A DNA stretch of 64,000 nucleotides from Osedax fenrisi (GCA_964019155.1 OZ025240.1:24419536-24483535); one strand, 5' to 3'; shown: positions 36,338 to 53,415, counted from the first letter of the stretch. Numbers and translations are program-made. Notes: a model not told the origin generated them from the sequence alone.

Positions 36338-36586
36338 GAATTGAATTGAATTGAATGAATATTTATTATGAATTTTTCAAGTTCGATTTAGTAATAATTA
36401 ACAATATGTAGTGATAAATTCACAAAACGACAACAAAACGTAGATAGTACACATATAAAAATAACAATAGTAAATTAGAAACGTATCACATGTGCCGGTG
36501 ATAAAAACAATTAATAATTAAAATTAATAATTTATAAAATTATATATATATACTTATATATATATATATATATGTATAAATAAATA

Positions 36587-39352
36587 TTAAGTTATAATTT
36601 TTTTAATATGATTTTTAAAGGTAGATAAACTATTTGCTAATACAATATGTTCATCAAGACCATTCCAAATTTTAGCTATTCGATTATTTAGTAGATTTTT
36701 TGTTACATTTAGTTTACATGTATTCATACTAATTTGCAGAGAATGGCCTCTGGTATTGTAGTTGGTCTTTTTGATATTAATAATAGATGATGTATTCATA
36801 GATACCAATCCGTTAAATAGCTTATATACCATAACAAGATCAAATCTAGTTCTTCTGATTTCTAGAGAATCTAGATTTAGGTATATTAATCTTTCATTAT
36901 AAGGTTTATAAGGTAAACCGCATCTCTCGATTAATCTTCTCGTAAAGAATTTTTGGACCTTCTCTAGTTTTATCTTCAGTCCTTTGAATGTCCTGGCATC
37001 TAATCCCGGATTCCAGACTGTCGACGCTTATTCAAGGTGGGGTCTAGCATATGATATATATGCTTTTCTAATAGCTGGCATATTATTAGTAATGAAACAG
37101 CGAAATATACGATTGATAACACAATATGCACTTGTACAGCACACACCAATATGTTCAGAGAAATGTAATGATGGATCAAATTTGATACCAAGATCACGAT
37201 ACGATCTACAGTTTACTATTGAAACATTATTTATAGTATACAATGGTTTATTAGTATTACCTAATGTAAGAGCAGCTGATTTTTTTGCAGCGTTTTCTAA
37301 TTGCCACGAATTAGACCATTCATAAAATTTATCAATATTATGTTGTAATTTATATCTATGATCTATGTCATTAGATATAAAACTCAATTTAGTGTCATCC
37401 GCGAAAAGATTAATGGATATATCTTTATCAATCACTTCGACTAAATCATTGATATATATTAGAAAGAGTAAAGGCCCTATTACAGATCCTTGTGGAACAC
37501 CAGATATTATTTTAACTGTATCAGACATTTGATTGTTAACTCTTACTCTTTGAGATCTACCAGATAGAAAACTACTTATCCAAGAATATATGTTACCACA
37601 TATTAGTTAATTTGACAAGTAATTTACTATGAGAGACCTTATCAAAAGCTTTAGCATAGTCAAGATATATGATATCAATAAAACTGCATTTATCAATTGC
37701 AGTAATCCATTTAGTATAACAATTTAATAGTTGCAGTTCAACAGATTTTTTATGACGGAATCCAAATTGAGAATCAGTAATTAATGAGTTACGTTCTAGA
37801 TAAAAATTAATTTCCTCAACTAATATACGCTCGAATACTCTAGACATAATTGAGGTAATTGAAATCGGCCTATAGTTTTCTCTATTTGAAGGGTCACCTT
37901 TTTTGAATATCGGAACTATATAACTTACTTTCCACATGTCAGGACATACACCAGCTGATAAAGTTTTATTAAATAATATCGTAAGTGGAATAGATAGTTC
38001 ATATGAGAATTATTTGAAAAATATTGAAGGGATATTATCTGGTGGCAATGTACATGATAGTGAGAGATTTATTAGATGCTTTCTTATGTTATGCCTATAG
38101 AATAACAAGTTATTTATAGTTGAATTATGTTTAGGTGGAGATAAATGAGGAATATTATCATTATCATTAATAAATACAGAAGAAAATTGATTATTGAGTA
38201 TATTAGATTTAACTGTATCTGAAAAAATATATGTATTATCGTCTGATTTAATGGGACCTATAGTGGAAAAAGAGGAACATCTTGAATTAATATAATTATA
38301 AAATCGTGATTTGTCATTAGATGATAAAATTAATTTTTCTCTATCGATAGTTAATTTTTTAATGTTATAATCTAATAATTTTTTAATATTTTCCAATTTA
38401 TAAAATTATTATGTGCATCTAATCTAGTTTTATAATATTTTAAAAATTTTACTTTTAAACGTAGAATATATTTTGGATACGTTTTTTTATTTTTGATATG
38501 TTTATAAGCTGGAACATTATCATTAATAATATTATATAAAGTATTATAAAAAATATTAAACATATTATTAATATCTGTTGAATTAGATAATAATAAATTC
38601 CAATCAATAGAAGAAAGGGATTGATGTATACTATATAAATTAGACTTTCTAAAATTTAGCCCAACTTTTTGATTTATTTTTAAATTAGCTTGGAAAGGTA
38701 GAGAAAATGAAAATGATATATGGTCACTAATATATTTACCAAATCCAAAAGGGGGACATTCATTAATTTTCGAAATAATCATAGGATTATTGGTTAGTAA
38801 TAAATCCAGCAAATTATTATTACGAGTTGGAAAAGTAATTAATTGAATGAGTGAGTTTTGACATAGACTATTTTCAAATTCGCAATATGTTGATGGGTAA
38901 TTAGGAAATGTATTATCATTCCAATTATAAAGAGGTAAGTTGAAATCTCCTACAATAATAGTAGGTGAAATTGTATCACATAGTGCAAATAAAAATTTAC
39001 AAATCGATTTATGAGTGTTAAAATCAGTTGAAGGTGGACGATAAATACAAGATAATCTTATATTTTTAGTAGAATGTAGTACAAGAGTAATATGCTCAAT
39101 ATTATTAAAATTATTGAAATATAATTGAATTGGATTTAAATTAGATTTGCAGATTATCGCTACACCACCTGAATGAGATTTCCTATCATTACGATATATT
39201 TTATAGTTAGTATTACCAAAAAGGAGTAAAGCATCAGTATCAACATTTGTTAGAAATGTTTCAACAAGACAAACAATATCATACATGTTAGAACTAAGAA
39301 TTAACTCTAATTAAGGTAGTTTGTTTCTAACACTGCGACAATTTGAAAACAT
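36587..39352 (-). pseudogene. ORF2 of CR1-like copy 2 (endonuclease + RT)
   Basis: The endonuclease starts at KVMFSNCRSVRNKLP; a TAA follows where Gln is expected. The frame continues MYDIVCLVETFLTN (catalytic Glu), GGVAIICKSN, SCIYRPPS, TIIVGDFNLPLYNW (Asp, Asn), TFPTRNNNLLDLLLTNN and YISDHISFSFS. A shift occurs near 38390, then NSRCSSFSTIGPIKSDD and PPDNIPSIFFK with TAA in place of the CAA of copy 1 (about 38010). RT continues MWKVSYIVPIFKKGD, NYRPISIT, YLDYAKAFDKVSH, SGVPQGSVIGPLLFLIYIND and LFADDTKLS, and the C-terminal piece is at 36832-36587. An 8-bp deletion relative to copy 1 near 37600 breaks the frame after VKLTN. Confidence 0.85.
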
Positions 39353-39379
39353 AACTTTTAAATTAGATGAATTTGATAG

Positions 39380-40305
39380 TCAGGTTGAATTGTCATTAGA
39401 AGAAAAAGATTTTTGATATGTTATAAACGATGTGGACCACTTCTCATAATCAACTTCGGGAATTTTTGAATGCCAGTCAATCTTATTATCAACTAATTTA
39501 TGAAGCTCGTATTTATTTGTAAATTTGTTGAAAACCAATTTAATATTAGAGTCCAACATATTTGATTTTATAGCATGATATAGGATTTTTTTACGAATAA
39601 TTTCAGAATTTGGAAGAGATGTTCTAGTAAAAATATTTTTAAAATCATGAATTGTATTTAATTTAATTTTAGAGTTATTGATAATATTATTTTTCGAAAT
39701 AGGTGAATCAAGCTTTAGAATAATAGATTTAAGACTCTAATTAAAGCTAGAGTTAAATTTATAATTTGGAATATCAAAAGTTGTGGAAATAATGTTATTA
39801 AAATAATTTAAATAGTTATTATCAAATGACATATTATTAATTGTAGGCAGGTTTTCAAAAATAACTGTATTTTCATCGTTAATTTTGATAGCATGCATAT
39901 CAGAATTAATAGAATTAATAGACTTATTGATATTTATAAAATTATCACTCAAAACACTAGCATATGATTTTGTAGGTTGATTAGATATCATTTCACTAAC
40001 TTTAGAATTAATTACATTAATTAATTTAGTATTTATCATTATATTATTATTAATGTCAGATAGGTTAAGTGAATGATTATTATCAGATTTACTTAAATTC
40101 GATGCATTAGTTTTATCACAAGAAAGACAATTAAAATTAAAATTAGGAGAGTCGAAAATTTCCAGCACATACTTAGGTGGATTACCATTAGACCAATGGT
40201 TTGATAATATTTTAGCCTTATGTAAACATTTAATGTGTATATGATTGCCACATGAACAACTTATAATTTTTCTTGAGAAATATTTGTACATATATAGCAT
40301 GTCAT
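39380..40305 (-). pseudogene. ORF1 of CR1-like copy 2 (PHD-like zinc finger protein)
   Basis: The frame from 40300 reads KIISCSCGNHIHIKCLHK, then FNCLSCDKTN, an Asn/Ser-rich middle and IPNYKFNSSFN, and stops at TAG (39737-39739). The same frame continues ISKNNIINNSKIKLNTIHD, EKWSTSFITYQKSF and SSNDNST to TGA (39380-39382). C-x-C...H-x-x-x-C...C-x-x-C is a PHD/RING-like metal-binding pattern seen in CR1-type ORF1. An ATG at 40305-40303 opens another frame reading MTCYICT, which supplies the missing first Cys-x-x-Cys, so a small indel near 40280-40290 has split the finger. About 308 codons overall. Confidence 0.7.
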
Positions 40306-40639
40306 ACCTATAAATTACTAATAAATAAGTATACTTATTAATAACAAGCCATAAGGCTATTATATTAATACATATATTATAATATATTAATTCAAGAAAT
40401 TGGATTATATATATATATTATCTGTAGATATAGAATACAGACATAATATTATAAATGTATTGGTGTGTGTTGAACAAATGCATACAATATAGAAAATCAA
40501 TATATAACGCTACTAACTATTTTTAGACAATATAGCAGCAGTATATCTCGAATGCTATTCAATTTTGAAACAATAGAATCTGGATTCAAAATAGTAATTT
40601 TAGAAAACACGTCTGTTCACTCTGAACGATAGAGACAGA

Positions 40640-44090
<3,451 letters not shown>

Positions 44091-44597
44091 ATATATATAC
44101 ATTTATTTATCGAAAATATTTTTTTATAATTTTTTTAATAATTTATAAAATGCGCTTATTATTTAAAAAATATTATCAGATTTGTATATATATATATATT
44201 AATAATATTTTAATAAATTTATAATTTGTATACCAACTTCGTAAATAATTTTCAAAGTTGATAAATAATATGCAGATATTCATATACATTTTGAAAATGT
44301 TATTTTACTAGATAATATAATATGATGCTATTAATAATTAAACAGTTATAATTGCATATATTACATATTAAATATTTACGAAATGTTCAAGATCAAATTT
44401 AAAACTATTCTTGATAAACTCTAGGTGACTATATTTGTTTTTAATTATTTAGAATACAATTCTGAAATTTACATCACTATTTATATTACTTGTAAGTGCT
44501 TAGATATATTATTCTGATATTAATACTATATAATATATGATAAAATATATATTAAATGCATCAATACAACTATATATTTTTTTATTATATTATTTAC
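44091..44597. other. AT-rich stretch, nothing recognised
   Basis: No coding signal. Confidence 0.4.
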
Positions 44598-44601
44598 TTA
44601 A

Positions 44602-45239
44602 GGGGATCCCGCACATTTAAAGTGATGATCATTTATTTTTTTTTATATTTTTTGTTATTACATGATAATACTTATTCTAGTGTTCTATAGTATCTGTAAA
44701 AAAATTAGACATGAATTCAGTCTATAAATGACATAATAATGTGTTATATGACGATAAGATAATGCTATATTATATACTATTCAATATTACTTTGTTATGC
44801 TGTCAAACTTCAAACGCTGTTTTCTCAGATTAATTATTTCGCGCTAGGTATGTGCATTCAAAAATATATAACATAAAAACTATTACAATTATAATATTAA
44901 TTTTTTTTTGCTTTATATATAATTTAATTATGTGAATAGTAAAATAGAGAGATATTTAATCAAATGTATAGAATTCATTGTATAAAATGATAATGTCTAT
45001 AGAAATACCATCATTTTAGTGTCACTAATTTTTAATTTAGATATATATAATATAATAAATAATAATATTAAAAATAACTTTCTATTTTCCTATGTATGTA
45101 TAAGTTATGAATACATTACAAAAAAAATTAGGTCAATTGAATGAATAGAATATCAGTTCTATTTTTTTTAGTGGACATATATTTTTCCAATCCATTTATA
45201 CACGAAATTGGTAAATTGCGTGTTATGTGCGGGATCCCC
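44602..45239. mobile_element. TTAA-flanked MITE with perfect 15-bp TIRs (638 bp)
   Basis: GGGGATCCCGCACAT at the left and ATGTGCGGGATCCCC at the right, each flanked by TTAA (44598-44601 and 45240-45243). A TTAA duplication is characteristic of the piggyBac and Kolobok superfamilies. The GG start fits Kolobok better, but without a transposase this is a guess. No coding capacity. Confidence 0.88.
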
Positions 45240-45243
45240 TTAA

Positions 45244-45732
45244 TATTATATTGTAATCTCTTTAATTCAGGTGAAAATATAATATAATATATATTTGTAT
45301 CCGCTATTTATATTATTTTCAATATATATCTATATATATATATTTCTCTAAACATATAACAATGCAGCATCGTCGCGAAGCGACGATTCTATGAAATTAA
45401 GAAATAAATGCAAGATCGGAAGACACCAGTTATACTCATATTTTATTCCTCTTATATATACACTATCAAAATGTTACATTGTACTGTGTTTTCATATATT
45501 AAAGTGGATTTATAAATTAAGATTTTAAATTAATTCGCCTCTAATAAGCAATAGGTGGAGTTTTAATAACATTAGTTTCATCCAATGAGATTCATGGTTA
45601 CCAGTAATCTCGTACGAGGTAATTTCGTACGATTTATTAAATTTATTTTAATTAATTTCATAATTATACAATTCTTATACGAATATATATAACTTATTTT
45701 ATTGAGAGACGAGGTATTCTTATAGGGCATAC
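45244..45732. other. AT-rich spacer with a GC-rich hairpin
   Basis: ATCGTCGC-GAA-GCGACGAT (45369-45387) is a perfect 8-bp stem with a GAA loop, conspicuous in this AT-rich DNA. Nothing else was recognised. Confidence 0.6.
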
Positions 45733-47478
45733 TCCGATAGGGTTAACTCAGTTGGGCTAATTCAGATAGGAAAAATTCAGATAGGGTTAACTCAGATAGG
45801 GTTAACTCAGTTAGGGCTAACTCCGATAGAGCTAACTCCAATATGGCTAATTCTGATAGGGAAAATTCAGATAGGGTTAACTCAGATAGGGATAATTCAG
45901 ATAGAGCTAACTCCGATAGAGCTAATTCAGATAGGGCTAACTAAGATAGGGCTAACTCCGATAAGTCTAATTCAGATAGGGCTAACTCGGATAGGGCTAA
46001 TTCAGATAGGGCTAATTCAGATATGGCTAACTCATATAGGGATAATTCAGATAGGACTAACTCCGATAGGGTTAATTCATATAGTGCTAATTAAGATAGG
46101 GCTAATTCAGATAAATCTAACTCCGATAGGGCTAATTCAGATATGGATAACTCAGATAGGGCTAATTCAGATAGGGCAAAATCAGATAGGGTTAATTCAT
46201 ATAGTGCTAATTCAGATAGATCTAATTCCGATAGGGCTAATTCAGATAGGGCTAATTCAGATAGGGTTAACTCCGATAGAGCTAATTCAGATAGGGCTAA
46301 CTCCCTTAGGGCTAATTCAGATAGGGCTAATTCAGATAGGACTAACTTCGATAGGGCTAATTCAGATAGGGCTGATTCAGATAAGGCTAATTCAGATAAG
46401 GCTAATTCAGATAGGGCTAACTCCCTTAGGACTAATTCAGATAGGGCTAATTCAGATAGTACTAACTCAGATATGGCTAATTCATATAGGGATAACTCCG
46501 ATAGAGCTAACTCCGATAAGGCTAATTCAGATAGGGATAACTCCGATAGGGCTAATTCAGATAGAGTTAATTCAGATAGGGCTAACTCCCTTAGGGCTAA
46601 TTCAGATAGGGCTAATTCAGATAGGGATTACTCAGATAGGGCTAATTCAGATAAATCTAACTCCGATAGTGCTAATTCAGATATGGATAACTCAGATAGG
46701 GATAATTCAGATAGATCTAATTCCGATATGGCTAATTCAGATAGGGCTAATTCAGATAGGGTTAACTCCGATAGAGATAATTCATATAGGGCTAACTCCA
46801 TTAGGGCTAATTCAGATAGGGCTAATTCAGATAGGGTTAACTCAGATATAGTTAATTCAGATAGGGCTAACTCCCTTAGTGCTAATTCAGATAGGGCTAA
46901 TTGAGATAGGGCTAACTCCCTTAGGGCTAATTAAGATAGGGCTAATTCAGATAGGACTAACTCAGGTAGGGCTAATTCAGATAGGGCTAACTCCGATAGA
47001 GCTAACTCCGATAAGGCTAATTCAGATAGGACTGACTCCTATAGGGCTAATTCAGATACGGCTAACTCCGATAGAGCTAACTCCGATAGGGCTAATTCAG
47101 ATAGGGCTAACTCAGATAGGGCTAATTCAGATAGAGCTAACTCCGATAGGGCTAATTCAGATATGACTAACTCAGATAGGACTAACTCATATAGGGCTAA
47201 TTCAGATAGAGTTAACTACGATATAGCTAATTCATATAGGGCTACTTCAGATAGGTCTAACTCCGATAGGGCTAATTCAGATATGGATAACTCCGATAGG
47301 GCTAACTCCGATAGGGCTAATTCAGATAGGGCTAACTCATATAGGGCTAATTCAGATAGAGATAACTACGATAGAGCTAATTCAGATAGGGAAAACTCAG
47401 ATAGGGCTAATTCAGATAGGGCTAACTACGATAGGGTTAATTCAGATATGGGCTAACTCCGAAAGTGCTAATTCAGGG
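45733..47478. repeat. 15-bp minisatellite, about 116 units
   Basis: Units of GATAGGGCTAATTCA type fill about 1.75 kb. They often alternate AATTCAGATAGGGCT with AACTCCGATAGAGCT, which gives a 30-bp higher-order unit. Because 15 is divisible by three, two plus-strand frames stay open for over 250 codons: one reads Leu-Ile-Gln-Ile-Gly repeats (46084-46851) and one Asn-Ser-Asp-Arg-Ala repeats (46143-46904). Both continue in shorter pieces to 47456. A minus frame would read Leu-Ser-Glu-Leu-Ala but has several stops. Confidence 0.92.
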
Positions 47479-47491
47479 CTAAAACGGCTAG

Positions 47492-47809
47492 TATATATAT
47501 TTATATCATTTTATTAAAAACTATAAAGATTTACCAGACAAAATTGATAAATTGAATTATAAAGTTGCTTATCATCCACAAATAATTTTAAATTTAACAA
47601 AGGAAAATATTATATTTAAAGAAACAATTAATAATATTGAAATACAAAATAATAATAGTATTAATATCTATAAAATAACTCATAAACTTAAGGATATAGA
47701 TAAAATAATATATAGCTAATAATATAATATAGATTATAATTTAAAATCTGATTTTAATAATATAAATAATTTTACAGAATTTTTAAATACACAATTGGAT
47801 ACAATCTAA
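47492..47809 (+). pseudogene. Coding-like stretch after the minisatellite, unknown family
   Basis: Frame open for 75 codons from 47492 to TAA at 47717-47719: FIKNYKDLPDKIDKLNYKV, AYHPQIILNLTKENIIFKE, IYKITHKLKDIDKIIYS. After two stops the same frame continues IDYNLKSDFNNINNFTEFL and NTQLDTI to TAA at 47807-47809. There is no ATG. Residue use looks protein-like rather than random AT-rich. I do not recognise it; it could be a worn transposon protein or an exon. Confidence 0.35.
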
Positions 47810-47965
47810 TCATATAATACTATTATTAAATTATATTTTTTATTTATATTTATATTCTTTCTTCATTGATTTTAATTATAGTGCATTTATACTTTATATT
47901 TACTTTATAAATTTATATTAATAAAATCAATTAATATTTCAAATGTATTGCATTTGCATATAGGT

Positions 47966-48690
47966 GAGAGTAACCGAATACGGACAATGCCCGAATACAG
48001 ACACTCTCGGTATCTCAGAAATAATAAATCCTACAAACAAAATGTTAAATGAATAAAATATTCATAATTATATAAAATCTAAATAAGTATTTTTTATTTT
48101 TTAATTATTCAAAAAGGGTTATATATATACAATAAACTGATTTTGTTATTACGTTTTTAAATTTAGGAAAAAAAATGGCAACTTAAACCTTCTCAAGAAT
48201 ATACAAATGTATCGATATAAAACATATCAATATATTATGAAAAACTAAAATATTTTAAACATTATATACATAATTGCTATATTTGTTATAAAATATTAAG
48301 TAAGTTATAAGCATAAATCTAGAGGTTATATAATTCCCTAACACGGACAATCTATATGTCTTAATACGGACACCATATAACCATTCTGATTTTCATAAAT
48401 ATCGCGTGTGTTATAATATAGTTACCACCAATGGAGCTAAATCTAATAATATTATTATTTAAATACTTAAATTGTATTATTAATTAATAAAATAATACAA
48501 ATTAATAAATTAATAACTAATTAAATTATATTTAATTATTCATAAAATTAATTATAAATAATGTAATTGTAATTTATCTCATATTTGATCAATAATATAT
48601 AGTTTATCTTGTAGTATATAGGGTGTCCGTAGTATAACACAGGGTGTCCGTATTCGGTCATGGGTACCGAATACGGATACCCCTGTTATC
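47966..48690. repeat. Inverted cluster of CGAATACGGACA motifs
   Basis: Left: AACCGAATACGGACAATGCC and CCGAATACAGACACTC. Middle (48340-48380): AACACGGACAATC and TAATACGGACACC. Right, partly inverted: GGGTGTCCGTAGT, GGGTGTCCGTATTCGG and CCGAATACGGATACCCC. This layout resembles subterminal transposase-binding repeats of a DNA transposon; the exact ends are not clear. Confidence 0.5.
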
Positions 48691-50446
48691 TATGAAATTA
48701 AAAGATTAAATAAAATTTTAAAATCACAATAATATCTATAATCATATAATATTAATATATTGTAATTTTTGAATAAAATAATGACTCTCTTCAGGCTTAT
48801 TTTTTGAATTATAATTAAATTTATATTTTTTAATTTAAATATTATTAAAATCAATATTAGGAGTTTAAAACAAATTTGTATTGAATCTTTTTATTTTATA
48901 TTTGAATTTACATCATTGTTTTCATTCTTCTTATTGACATTTATATAAAAGTTAACTATTTACCTTAACAAAAATTGTATTCTTGCATTTATATTGTTCT
49001 TTAAAAAATAATAATAATAATAATAAAAATATATAAATAAAAAATTGTATATAACATTTTTTTTACCATCTTTCTGAATATACTTTTTTTTTTCTGTTTT
49101 ATTTCATTACATATTCTATCTATATTTTTATTTAAGTCATTATTTTATTATACTTATTATTTATTTTAGTTATTTATTTATAAATAAGTAAATGATGATT
49201 TCGTAATTTCATATCAAGTTCAAACAATTTATATTATTTTCTAATATATTCATTGTATTGTATATATGTAAACCAGAAATCAATTAATATTTTATTTGAT
49301 AGATTTATAGATTTTTTTACATACCTAAATTATTTAAATATTATACTTTATTTATATGTTATTTAACATTCTATCAGTATTATTGTCTATAAAGGAAGTC
49401 TACTTTTAATATAAATATTCAATATAAGATATTATCGAGTATTTTATATTGATTATTTTTTTATTCGGTAATTGATCGTATCGGGGACGAGGATGTAATT
49501 TTTGTGAAATTGATATTATTGTCAGTGTTCTTAATCTTAACCAAAGTAAGTTCCTTAAGGCATAGGATATAGAAAATCAAATTCATCCAAGTTGATAAAC
49601 TTTTATCGACTTTTATTTGCATAATATATCTATAAATCTATCTATATAAAGTATTCGAGGTAGATTTGTGTGTATACAAAAATTTCCATATATGGAAATT
49701 TTTATTACTGATAGAAATTTTATAATCAAATATTTTATTTAATATTGTATCTGATTTTTTCTCTTCACAATCAAATTGGATTAACGAATTTATAATCTCA
49801 GCTTTTTCGTTCATCCAATATAATGCATAAACTCTGATTATTATTATTATTATTTATATATACTAATATTATGAATTGGCTTAAAGGCATAGATAAATAA
49901 AAAGAAAATATATAAATATATATATATATATATATAATATATATTATATATATACAATATTATATATATAATATTATATAAATTAATATATAATATACAT
50001 GAAATAAAATAAATCATATATATATATATACAAAACAATTAATATATAGAATAAATCAAGGCAAATATTACAAATATTTTATAAATATTTTAAAATATTT
50101 TAAAATTTATTCTATTTTTTTGAGAAAATATGTATAATTGAATACTTTTACATATATACATCTAAAAACTGTGATATAAATCATCATATAAGTATCTAAA
50201 AAATGATGTTTTATAGACCCTATTTTTCACAATATTATTCAAAATAGTTAAAATTATAAGAATATATATTATATGATAAAATTGTGAATACTCGATCGAT
50301 TGAAACAATTTGAAAACCATTAGCAACTGTCATATTATGTTGTTTATTTATAATTTGAACTTATGAATATGTGAATACATAGGCGACGCTACATGTCATT
50401 CATTAGCTAATGAATATTCAAGCTTTTATACCTGTATTTTCTGATA
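48691..50446. other. AT-rich stretch, nothing recognised
   Basis: Very AT-rich with short (TA)n runs (for example 49915-49935). No supported gene, array or inverted repeat. Confidence 0.4.
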
Positions 50447-51560
50447 CACTGAGAAAAATAAATGCATCAGCTGAGTTAAAAATATTTTTTAAATGCATCA
50501 AGAAAACAGCGCTTTTCGATTCATAAATTATAAATAAATGCATCACAGAATTCATTTATTTTTTTACAAATGCATCACAGAATTCATTTATTTTTTTACA
50601 AATGCATCACAGAATTCATTTATTTTTTACAAATGCATCACAGAATTCATTTATTTTTTTACAAATGCATTACAGAATTCATTTAATATTATATAAATGC
50701 ATCATTGAATTAATTTAATTTTTACAAATGCATCATTGAATTAATTTATTTTAACTAATCAGAAAATTAATTTACTAGTGTATAAATGTATCATAACATT
50801 AATTTATATTAAAATAAATGCATATATAATTAATTTAATATTGTATGAATGTATCATACAAATTATGTTGTGTTATAATTTATAAAAGACATCAAGGAAT
50901 AAATATATCATTATTTAATTTAATCTCATTATTAATTTTAATTATTCTAATTAAATTAACTAGAGTATAAATGATTACATCATGTTTATGCACATGTAAT
51001 ATATACTATATTCACAATTATTTAATATGTACAATATTTATAATTATCCAACAATGGTTCATTTATTATGATAGTGGTCTTTAATTATTTCCACAAAATA
51101 ATATATAAATTTAAAAATAAAAATATTTCTAATTTATTATGAGATTTAAAAATAAGATTAGTACTACCTGTTTAAAATAAATATACAAAATAATCTATAA
51201 CTTTTAAATGTATATAATACTTAGATAAATAATAAGTTTTTAAGTTAAAATATAGTTTATTAAAATAATAATCATAAACATATATTTATCATAATTTTAA
51301 ATAATAATAATTATAACAATATATTTAATAATTTTAATACTTTAATATCTTTAATCTTTTTTTTATGAAAATATGATTCAATAAATTTAAATAATGAAGA
51401 TAAATAATTTGCTAAGATATGAAATATTTAATATATAATAAAGAAAATATAAATGTTTAAAAGCATTAAGGAAAGATGAACATGTAATAATATGTTCATT
51501 CTCGATATATATATATATTAAAATCTGTACATGTTATTAAATTAATACTACTTGCAAATA

Positions 51561-51633
51561 TCATAGGCCCACATTGTTGTATAGTTTCAGACTTAGTTTC
51601 AGGCTTATAGCATCAGATTGAACTTCGCAGGAG
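51561..51633 (-). CDS. Terminal micro-exon C (73 nt)
   Basis: Minus strand: acceptor AACTATTTAG, then SCEVQSDAISLKLSLKLYN and NVGL, ending at TGA (51561-51563). Same incoming phase as A and B and the same SCEVQSD start. It would end the protein a little beyond the repeat. Confidence 0.5.
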
Positions 51634-51700
51634 CTAAATAGTTAATAATATAAATACATATTTGAGTAGTAATAATATATATATATATAATAGTATTTAC

Positions 51701-51754
51701 CTGGATTGACTTCGACTTGACATAACAGAGGTATCTGATTGAACTTGGTGGGAC
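51701..51754 (-). CDS. Micro-exon B (54 nt)
   Basis: Minus strand: acceptor TACTATTATAG, donor AATCCAG|GTAAATAC (the same 8-base donor as micro-exon A). It reads SHQVQSDTSVMSSRSQS in the same symmetric phase. It clearly repeats micro-exon A (V-Q-S-D at the same place). Confidence 0.5.
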
Positions 51755-51770
51755 CTATAATAGTAAATAA

Positions 51771-51824
<54 letters not shown>

Positions 51825-51837
51825 GTATGGTATTTAC

Positions 51838-51876
51838 CTGGTGTGGTTCATATCATCAGATTGAACTTCGCAGGAA
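51838..51876 (-). CDS. Micro-exon A (39 nt)
   Basis: Minus strand: acceptor TAATTATTATAG, donor CACCAG|GTAAATAC. It reads SCEVQSDDMNHT in a symmetric phase (one leading base, two trailing), so it could be skipped or repeated without shifting the frame. Confidence 0.5.
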
Positions 51877-51879
51877 CTA

Positions 51880-52993
51880 TAATAATTAAGAATATTATTA
51901 ATATATATTAGAATATACATAATATATATAAGGGTTGAATATATGCTTATACTAATCTGTAAGTTATTAACTCCCATGGTAATAACCAATAATAACCTAT
52001 CCTATGAAACAGGTGTATAGGTACATAGATTTATTATATAATAGTTAATATAAAATTGAAATAAATTTACAATTTACAAAACAGAAATCAAATTATATAA
52101 AAAACAAATAACAAAATATATTTAATCAACATTCATTCAAATTACATAACATTTACATTCGTTCAAGGCACGTCAACTAATTGAAATTTACAAACCAGAA
52201 ATCAAATTATATAAAAAACACAAATCACAAAATATATTAAATTAACATTTATCTAAATTACACAACACATGTATACTTCATGCACAACATATTTATAAAT
52301 ACCTACACACAGTTATACACGTAGTTGCCATACTACATTGATATGGAAAAAACCTTCATTTAAAATATTAAATATATATATTAATATATATTAGATAAAT
52401 AAAATATAATTTTATTTATTAATTGTATTGTCATATATAGGAATATAAAACTTACTAAAATAAATTTAATTTAAATGTTTTATATAATTTATTTAATATA
52501 TACAATATATAATATATTTAATATATACATTAAATTAATAAGTATATCATGTATAACTCATGGTACCTTCTTTAGTATATATATGCTAGACTATATATTT
52601 AGTCTAGACTATATGTGAACTATAATCTACATTCAACATATGTCTATATGTTTTCATATCATAGATACAATTGTAAGCAATGACTATATTAATTATATAA
52701 TTGGTAGAAGATATTAAACACCAGTATTGGATTTTTAAAAACAGAAAAGGCCACCCATTGATAAAATAGAATAATATTTGTATTAAATTTATAATACATT
52801 ATTTGTCTAAAGTTGAGCCATTTAAGGTAATGGCACAGTGCACATAATTCACAGTTTATCATATAAATATAGGCTACATATGGTCTATTAATAGTCTGGC
52901 AGAATTATATTCATTTAATCAATCTGTTTTTTTTTTGTATTTATAAGATTTTAATGTATAACAGAATAAACATATATTTATTATATTTAGCCT

Positions 52994-53044
<51 letters not shown>

Positions 53045-53415
53045 TACAGTGTTAAGTAGTTATTTATTCTCTATACATTGTATTTTTACTATTAAAACAT
53101 AATTTGAAGTCTGACAACAATAGAAATACAATATGATCATTTATATAATATAAATTATATTAGATATACTCACACACAAATACACACATACATACATAAA
53201 CACACACACACACATACACACACACACTTATATCAATATATTCACATTAGCCTATACACATATTAAATTATATAAATAATATTGTAGCTATAAATGATAA
53301 ATTTAATTGAGTATATATTAATCGAATTAAGTAGTATTATATAGTATACTCATGGTTAGCATATTATGCTATACTATCTAGTTTATATAGTTAATATAAC
53401 TAGTGTTAAGCAGCA

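Noticed and set aside
45411..45428. Sequencing-adapter-like word AGATCGGAAGA
   Set aside because: Only 11 bases match and the adjoining bases diverge; no sign of a chimeric join. Chance is likely in 64 kb.
45733..47478. Pentapeptide-repeat protein
   Set aside because: The plus-strand peptides lack the A(D/N)LXX pattern, and the minus frame that comes close has several stops.
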